DNA of 64,000 nt from Trichodesmium sp002260545 (GTDB lineage Bacteria; Cyanobacteriota; Cyanobacteriia; Cyanobacteriales; Microcoleaceae). The position numbers and the translations under genes are program-made. Positions within the stretch are counted from its first letter, which is position 1. Each line of letters opens with the position of its first letter. Location of the stretch: contig NZ_JBNHEQ010000178.1 in NCBI RefSeq assembly GCF_050016015.1, positions 8,183 through 72,182 on the forward strand. The letters are read 5' to 3'. Under the pieces are notes generated by a model that worked only from the letters and a program-made list of their open reading frames with translations, searched no databases and was not told the origin of the DNA. Below, piece by piece: positions 59,266 to 64,000 of the stretch.

Positions 59266-60240
59266 ATGCTTCACCTAATGTCTAGAATTATTACTTATAG
59301 TCCAGCTTATACAGTAGTTCCTACTTATGAGTGTTTTAATCGTTGTAGCTATTGTAATTTTCGCTCAGAACCAGGGACAAGTGCTTGGCTGAGTCTATCC
59401 GAAGCAGAAAAAAAATTATTATCTCTCAAGAATAAAGGTATAATTGAAGTTTTAATTTTAAGTGGTGAAGTACACCCAAAAAGCCTATATAGACAAGCTT
59501 GGTTTCAACTTATCTATGACTTATGTAAACTAGCTATATCTTTAGGATTTTTGCCCCATACTAATGTTGGGCCACTTAGTATGGCAGAAATGAAGGAGTT
59601 GAAACAGGTAAATGTGTCAATGGGACTAATGTTGGAGCAGATAACGCCCAAATTACTAGAAACAGTCCATAGAAATGCTCCGAGTAAAATTCCACATTTA
59701 CGGTTACAACAATTAGAATGGGCGGGGGAATTAAAAATACCTTTTACTACTGGTTTATTGTTAGGAATTGGAGAGACTGTAACTGAATGGAAAGAAACAT
59801 TAGAGGCGATCACTAATGTGCAGAAAAAATGGGGTCATATTCAAGAGGTTATTTTACAACCCTATAGCCCTGGGAATCAAGAAATATGGAATGGTGAAGG
59901 TTTTGATATTAATTTATTACCAGAAGTTGTAGCGATCGCTAGTCAAATTTTACCCCCAAGTATTACTCTACAAATTCCTCCTAATTTGGTTACAAAACCG
60001 GAAATATTATTAGCTTGTTTGGAAAATGGTGCGCGAGACTTGGGAGGTATCGGACCATTAGATGAAGTTAATCCTGATTATCCTCACCTCCACTATGAAG
60101 CTTTAGGAAAAGTTTTAGAATCTGGAAAATGGCAGTTAATTAAAAGATTACCAGTATATTCTAAATATGATGATTGGTTGCCAATAAATTTAAAAAATAT
60201 TGTGAGTAAATGGCGTTTGAAATTGTCAATAGATGGATAA
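59266..60240 (+). CDS. cofG: 7,8-didemethyl-8-hydroxy-5-deazariboflavin synthase subunit CofG
   Basis: 324 residues, radical SAM enzyme that with CofH makes the deazaflavin F0 ring from a tyrosine adduct and a flavin precursor. In cyanobacteria F0 mainly serves as antenna of DNA photolyase. The cluster motif CFNRCSYC places cysteines at 23, 27 and 30. Other CofG blocks are visible: FLPHTNVGPLSMAEMKELK, SMGLMLEQ, FTTGLLLGIGET and DLGGIGPLDEVNPD. The frame opens at 59266 (MLHLMSRIITYSP), and a Met at 59278 is an alternative start. CofH is not in the window. Confidence 0.92.
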   Translation: MLHLMSRIITYSPAYTVVPTYECFNRCSYCNFRSEPGTSAWLSLSEAEKKLLSLKNKGIIEVLILSGEVHPKSLYRQAWFQLIYDLCKLAISLGFLPHTNVGPLSMAEMKELKQVNVSMGLMLEQITPKLLETVHRNAPSKIPHLRLQQLEWAGELKIPFTTGLLLGIGETVTEWKETLEAITNVQKKWGHIQEVILQPYSPGNQEIWNGEGFDINLLPEVVAIASQILPPSITLQIPPNLVTKPEILLACLENGARDLGGIGPLDEVNPDYPHLHYEALGKVLESGKWQLIKRLPVYSKYDDWLPINLKNIVSKWRLKLSIDG

Positions 60241-60415
60241 TCTTTATTTCTGCCAAATAAATTCCTCTAACCTTAGAAATAGTTTAATCAGCCTTGTGTT
60301 GAGGGAAACTGATATAGATATTGCCACTACAGCAAAGATGACTGGTATTTCAGAGAAAATGATTCTACAACATTATTGGGGTGCTGATGATTCAGTAGTA
60401 ATTCCTGAAATCTGA
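60233..60415 (+). CDS. Small ORF of uncertain status (60 aa)
   Basis: It overlaps the last 8 bases of cofG. The C-terminal half (LRETDIDIATTAKMTGISEK, then MILQHYWGADD) resembles the end of tyrosine recombinases, where a helix 'diatvAkltGhs..mi..hY' carries the catalytic Tyr (here Y48 in QHYWG). It could be a fragment of an integrase, in keeping with the decayed element to the right, or an unrelated small protein. Low confidence that it is expressed. Confidence 0.35.
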   Translation: MDNLYFCQINSSNLRNSLISLVLRETDIDIATTAKMTGISEKMILQHYWGADDSVVIPEI

Positions 60416-60585
60416 GTGTTATTTATCGGCAGGAGTATTTTTTTCAAATCAATTCCTATTGATTTTTTGTATAATTTTTTGGCTAATTTCTTATGTTAAA
60501 ATATACGAAAAGTTGTAGCTTAATAATAACTATAAAACACGGAAATAATTAAGCTACAACTACTAACCTACAAGAATATATTAGC

Positions 60586-61120
60586 ATGAATGAAATAGTA
60601 AAAGCAAAGCGGGCAATTATAAACTTTTGCCCTGAGATTGAAGTAGAAGGATTTGAACTACCGGACGGGTCTTACTATGTATCAATTACAACAGCATCTG
60701 AGGCAATAGGGTTTGCTAAAAATTGGTTATCTAGAAATATCAGCCGAAGTGGTAACACCTTTAAAGCTTTACAAGTAATTGGTTTTACGAGTTTAGTTTC
60801 AGAAGTGGTAACACCTTCTGACGGAGGTGAGCAGGTTAGTAAGCTAATCAGTATAGACGACTTTTCTCGCATGATTATATACGCTGCATCTAAAGGCAAA
60901 AAAGAGGCTATAGCCTTAAATATGGCCTTAACAAAGATGTCTTTGACTGACTTTTTTAGATGCTTTTGGCGCAAGACCACTCACAATTGAAGAGAAAAGA
61001 AAGGCATTTTATCAAACCTATGTTGCTTCACTAGGCTGGGAAGGTTGGCTGATTATGGATAGGTGGGAAGATGAAATTATTTTAGAATCTTACCTATTTT
61101 TAAGGGGTGATATGAATTGA
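60586..61120 (+). pseudogene. Frameshifted antirepressor-like gene
   Basis: The frame from ATG 60586 (MNEIVKAKRAIINFCPEIEV) ends at 60990 after 134 residues. The segment GFELPDGSYYVSITTASEAI and a later LISIDDFSRMIIYAASKGKK resemble phage antirepressor/KilA-N-type DNA-binding modules. At GACTTTTTTAGATGC (about 60949-60963) the frame slips. With five instead of six T it continues DFLDAFGARPLTIEEKRKAF, then YQTYVASLGWEGWLIMD and stops at 61120. So a one-base insertion in a homopolymer separates the C-terminal 55 residues. It is a recent break or a sequencing error. Confidence 0.7.
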
Positions 61121-61730
61121 AAAATTCCTACTAATACCACTAACTAATACTAAGGGGTACTTAGATGAATCAGGAGTTGAGGCCAATTGTTCCTGAATTG
61201 TAGGTACCCCTTAAGGCTTTGCTTTTGTGTATAACTTTTTAGTATGAGCGATCGCTATTACCTATAAGTAGTAATTACTATGATTCACTGAAACCCCGAC
61301 TAGGCAATACCTTTATTCTGTCACAGCTATACCATGGGGATTTATAGCTGTTTTCATAAAGGTAGACTACAAAACTTCTTTTGATGAATTTAGAATTTAT
61401 AATTTAGAATTCAGAATTATTAAATTAAGGAATTGTCGGGGTTTTGCGGAAATGTTCAATACAAAACTTCTGCCTTCTACCTTCAAGCAAAAATCTCTGT
61501 ACTCTATATTAATGAAAACTGCTATATATATTACCCGGCAGGGTAAGGTGTGCCAGATAAAATGACAGTATAAGATGACAAGTGCTAGTGAGATGTTATT
61601 GATAGAGGATAGCCACTCCTGACTAACTTCCTTGTTGTGCGGTGCTTATATTTATTAGGTAGATATTATGTGGAAAAATAGCTAGCTAAGGAAATTTTCC
61701 AATGCACCAACTATTTGATAAATAAAACCC
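61121..61730. other. Spacer between antirepressor-like genes
   Basis: No gene. It contains a stem AAGGGGTACTTAGATGAATC / TGTAGGTACCCCTTAA at about 61150-61214 (possible terminator) and a MITE-like element at 61288-61446. Confidence 0.55.
61288..61446. repeat. MITE-like element with CCCCGAC ends
   Basis: Inverted ends CTGAAACCCCGACTAGGCAAT (first 12 matched) and AATTGTCGGGGTTTTG enclose about 120 non-coding bases. Only one copy is seen in the window. Confidence 0.6.
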
Positions 61731-62504
61731 ATGCTTACTTACAATTTTAACTCAAACAAAGTGCGGGTCATTTTTGGAGACGACGACGAACCTTATTTCG
61801 TTGTGGAGGACATTTGTGACATTTTAAAAGTATCTGATGGGAGGTTGAGTGATGAGGACAAGATTACCCATAAATTAAACGACGAACAAGAAATTATTGT
61901 CACTTCGGAATTTGGGCTACACGAGTTGATGATGAACTCTGTAGGAGAAAAAGATTTTAAACGTTGGGTAGTGAGAGAAATGTTGCCTGCAATTAGGACG
62001 GTCGCTCAAAGTAAAAGTGTCTCCTCTCAAGAGTTGCTTTATGTACTAGCAATACAGAAGGAGATTAATTATAGAGAAATAGATGGCAAGGCTTATTTTA
62101 CTTTCAACGCTACAGCTAAGTTATGTGGTACTGGAAGCTGGGAATTAAAAAAAGATTTAACAAATGAAGATAAAGTTTATCAACTTCTCGGCTGGTATAC
62201 ACAAGCAGATTTAGGCTAGATAGAGAAGTGGATAAAACGTCGTACAAGGTTTTCAGACCTAACAATAGCCAAAATCATTGAATATTATGCTTTTGAAGCC
62301 ACTAAATCCAACGATAGAGCAAAAGATACTTACAAAACATTTGCTCCTATAGGTATTCGTAACTGGGTAAAAGAAGCAGTGCAGTATGTTGAAAAAGAAC
62401 CTATTGATACTGAACCGAAAGAAATTTTAGCTTCCATAGACGAGAAGTTGAGTATGATTCAACAAACTGTTCAGGAGTTAAGTCAACAATTCCCTGTGCA
62501 ATAA
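61731..62504 (+). pseudogene. BRO-N family antirepressor with in-frame amber stop
   Basis: The first 162 codons (MLTYNFNSNKVRVIFGDDDE) form a Bro-N domain (EPYFVVEDICDILKVSD, EQEIIVTSEFGLHELMM, FKRWVVREMLPAIR), known from phage and viral antirepressors. A TAG at 62217-62219 follows LLGWYTQADLG. The same frame then continues for 94 codons (IEKWIKRRTRFSDLTIAKII, then YYAFEATKSNDRAKDTYKTF) to a TAA at 62502-62504, including a final coiled coil (SMIQQTVQELSQQF). The TAG is one base from CAG, so it looks like a nonsense mutation in a 257-residue gene. Readthrough or a genuine two-piece product cannot be excluded. Confidence 0.8.
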
Positions 62505-62521
62505 TTTACCAGATGTAAATA

Positions 62522-62809
62522 TCAAGAATAAGCATGGCCTGAAAGAACACCCATCACCTTCTGTGAGACTTTTGAATACTTAGCCAAGGATTCATCATAA
62601 CCCCCGAAGCCTAACTTATATCTAGCCAAGTCTGAGTCTATCTCTTTTGCCTTAGCTGTTGCCAACTGCAAACCATCAACCATATCTATCGGACATATTT
62701 GAAGGGACTTTCTCTTATCCTCAAAAGTCCACCTCAGTCGGATATGTCCATGGTAATATTCAACAGAGACATTCCCAACCCGCTTAACAACCCCTTTTTT
62801 CTGCTTCAA
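62522..62809 (-). pseudogene. Integrase N-terminal stub (Arm-type DNA-binding domain)
   Basis: 95 codons from TTG at 62809: KQKKGVVKRVGNVSVEYYHG, then IRLRWTFEDKRKSLQICPID. This is the N-terminal arm-binding domain of tyrosine recombinases. After LARYKLGFGGYDESLAKYS the frame ends; the core and catalytic domains are missing, since the Bro-N gene lies directly behind. The start is 122 bases from tRNA-Val, the usual location of an integrase gene beside its attachment site. A deletion has removed the rest. Confidence 0.75.
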
Positions 62810-62884
62810 AATTGATACCTCTCAGATGCCACTATAAAGTGCTTTACCGAGAAAGGCCAAAAAAGAGGGGACACAAAAATAATT

Positions 62885-62918
62885 TAGACGTATGGCTTAG
62901 ATTGCTAGAGCGCCACAT
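62885..62918 (+). pseudogene. Partial tRNA copy, opposite strand to tRNA-Val
   Basis: The plus strand reads AGACGTATGGCTTAGATTGC, then TAGAGCGCCAC. This matches the first 31 bases of tRNA-Val (GGACGTATAGCTCAGTTGGT, TAGAGCGCCAC) with a few changes and ends at the anticodon stem. It points toward the real tRNA gene, head to tail in opposite orientation. Confidence 0.6.
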
Positions 62919-62930
62919 CTTGAGAGAAAT

Positions 62931-63003
62931 GGACGTAACAGAACTCGAATCTGTGACCTCCACGATGTCAACGTGGCGCTCTAACCAACTGAGCTATACG
63001 TCC
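62931..63003 (-). tRNA. tRNA-Val (anticodon GAC)
   Basis: 73-nt cloverleaf on the minus strand. The acceptor GGACGTA pairs with TACGTCC. The D arm is GCTCAGTTGGTTAGAGC. The anticodon arm is CCACG-TTGACAT-CGTGG with GAC at positions 34-36. The T arm is ACAGA-TTCGAGT-TCTGT. No encoded CCA. It reads GUC and GUU codons. It lies between the integrase stub and the group II-interrupted gene, and probably was or is an integration target. Confidence 0.95.
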
Positions 63004-63155
63004 AAATATTTAATAACAATAACACACCTTCTCTAAACTTGCAATCCCTCAACACAAAAAATTCTCATAATCACTTGGCTCTTAGTCACGAAGGAAATAC
63101 AAGCTTGTCCTGCTATAATTTTTTGGTCAAAGGTGATGCAGTTTAAATTTGAGTA

Positions 63156-63458
63156 TCATCTTATAGTAGCCAATTTTTTATATCTTGTTTTTGTAGATTT
63201 TTTCCTGGTCTGAGAAACTGTTTCTTCCTGCCATTTTTCTATTGTTGGCAGATATAACCAATGATTTAATTTTTTTTCTTCTACATAACCTTTTAATTCT
63301 GGGTCTGGCCAAATATGAAGCTTATCTAAACATCCAACACTTTTAGCTGCTTCTTCAACCTCTTCCCACTGTTTAATAAAATTTTCTGCCCATGATTTTT
63401 TAGTCATAATTGAACTAGCAAATTCTAAACCTGCTGCTATCATACGCTTACCATTAGT
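63156..63458 (-). CDS. 3' exon of an unidentified gene interrupted by a group II intron
   Basis: About 100 codons follow the intron end: TNGKRMIAAGLEFASSIMTK, then KSWAENFIKQWEEVEEAAKS, and LHIWPDPELKGYVEEKKLNH; the stop is at 63156. The exon begins with ACT at 63458, in frame with the first Met at 63443. The 5' exon must lie beyond the right edge, on the far side of the intron. A basic tail (SQTRKKSTKTRYKKLATIR) ends the protein. I do not recognise it. Confidence 0.6.
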   Translation of the reverse strand, partial: TNGKRMIAAGLEFASSIMTKKSWAENFIKQWEEVEEAAKSVGCLDKLHIWPDPELKGYVEEKKLNHWLYLPTIEKWQEETVSQTRKKSTKTRYKKLATIR

Positions 63459-64000
63459 GTTAAACTAAGCCAGGTAAGTTACCCTACCCGACTCGTCTTC
63501 AGAACCGGACGTGAGACTTTCACCTCATCACGGCTCCTCTCTTAAACGTCCCTTGTCATGGGTACATCCTGCTTCAGAGTTAACATATCGTCAATCCATA
63601 TATAATTATCAGGTAAATCCTGGGGTTTAAATTTTGGATATGTCTTTTTGTCTGAAGCCGTTTTACTGTCGTGGCAATGTCGGTGTAACAATTGTTTATT
63701 TTTATATGTGTTGTCACCACCTTTAGACCTTGGTTTTATATGGTCAATTTCCATAAGGTCAGTCGGGCTAAAGGTTAGTCCACAAAATGCGCATTTATTC
63801 TTTTGCCGTCTTAACAGCGTTGTGACTTCTTTCCTTACACCTGGATATTTACCGATTCTATTACTCCAATAAGTCCAATCGCCGTCATAAGGGGATTTAT
63901 TACCTTTTACTTTAATGTGTCTTACAATAGGAACATCTGAGTGTAGGTTTAGTATATATTCGCCATCGTTAAGTACCCAGTTCCTGGTTCCTTTTATGTT
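63459..64000 (-). mobile_element. 3' part of a second group II intron (continues past the right edge)
   Basis: Domain V is at about 63501-63537 on the minus strand: GAGCCGTGATGAGGTGAAAG, then TCTCACGTCCGGTTCTG. Domain VI follows and ends CTTAGTTTAAC at 63459. Domain V is closely similar to that of the dnaN intron, and both end in AAC, so they belong to the same general class. Its encoded protein runs off the window. Confidence 0.88.
63542..64000 (-). CDS. Group II intron-encoded protein, C-terminal part with HNH domain (partial)
   Basis: 152 residues are visible; the frame is open to the window edge. VKGNKSPYDGDWTYWSNRIG matches the equivalent segment (VKGNKSPYDGDSIYWSKRN) of the dnaN intron protein, so the two are homologous. 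The HNH nuclease follows: CAFCGLTFSPTDL, then MEIDHIKPRSKGGDNTYKNK, then LLHRHCHDSKT, with the Cys pair and HxxxC zinc ligands. The last 30 residues (DNYIWIDDMLTLKQDVPMTR) differ. The reverse transcriptase part should lie to the right. Confidence 0.88.
   Translation of the reverse strand, partial: NIKGTRNWVLNDGEYILNLHSDVPIVRHIKVKGNKSPYDGDWTYWSNRIGKYPGVRKEVTTLLRRQKNKCAFCGLTFSPTDLMEIDHIKPRSKGGDNTYKNKQLLHRHCHDSKTASDKKTYPKFKPQDLPDNYIWIDDMLTLKQDVPMTRDV

Noticed and set aside
62812..63036. 74-codon plus-strand frame
   Set aside because: It runs across the tRNA-Val gene and the partial tRNA copy, so it is not coding.

Overview
The window comes from a filamentous, non-heterocystous marine-type cyanobacterium, most like the Trichodesmium/Okeania group. 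Evidence for a cyanobacterium is a complete psbA (photosystem II D1), a SigA-type rpoD, a CBS-CP12 Calvin-cycle regulator, glgC, a pheophorbide-oxygenase-like Rieske protein, cofG, and scattered GCGATCGC (HIP1) octamers. The AT-rich sequence, very long gene-poor gaps, many small palindromic repeats and a group II intron in dnaN fit Trichodesmium-like genomes; the genus is inference.

Layout. 1-4.5 kb: two minus-strand genes of unknown function (a partial one running off the left edge and a 1018-residue protein), separated by a 125-bp tandem repeat that contains an assembly gap of 100 N. 5.3-10.8 kb: replication locus on the minus strand. dnaN is split by a 2.2-kb group II intron with an intact reverse transcriptase/maturase/HNH gene; exact removal gives a 387-residue clamp. 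The dnaN-dnaA spacer carries six DnaA boxes and is the probable oriC. 12-18.5 kb: odpB, secD and secF, widely spaced, then a small membrane protein. 20.3 kb: M23-type envelope protein. 23.4-25.5 kb: rpoD flanked by two decayed TnpB fragments. 26-28.5 kb: CBS-CP12 and an RNase D-like gene whose 3' end has been broken by a palindromic repeat and then duplicated (410-bp tandem copies). 28.6-32.6 kb: three pentapeptide-repeat paralogues with a TnpB relic among them. 33.8-46.7 kb: ilvD, an FHA-domain class A penicillin-binding protein, a methyltransferase, a KamA-like radical SAM protein, a nuclease-like gene interrupted by a 239-bp MITE, a Rieske oxygenase and a GH13 amylase. 46.9-49.6 kb: two-gene unit of an HTH-like protein and a membrane-anchored pentapeptide protein. 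50-54.5 kb: glgC, a P-loop kinase, a DnaJ-type chaperone and a small secreted protein. 55-60.4 kb: ABC ATPase, a frameshifted secreted-protein gene, psbA and cofG. 60.5-64 kb: decayed phage or integrative-element region with two broken antirepressor-like genes, an integrase stub next to tRNA-Val(GAC) and an inverted partial tRNA copy, then a second group II intron running off the right edge and interrupting an unidentified gene.

Most non-coding DNA is made of a few recurrent families of small inverted-repeat elements: A, ends TATAGCAATCC; B, ends TTACCGAAA and AATTATTAATT; C, ends GGACTTACGCA with a central AAACTATAGCGCTATAGTTT palindrome; plus short tandem heptamers. They sit between genes, inside genes and inside one another. 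The housekeeping genes look intact; much of the accessory material is in visible decay.
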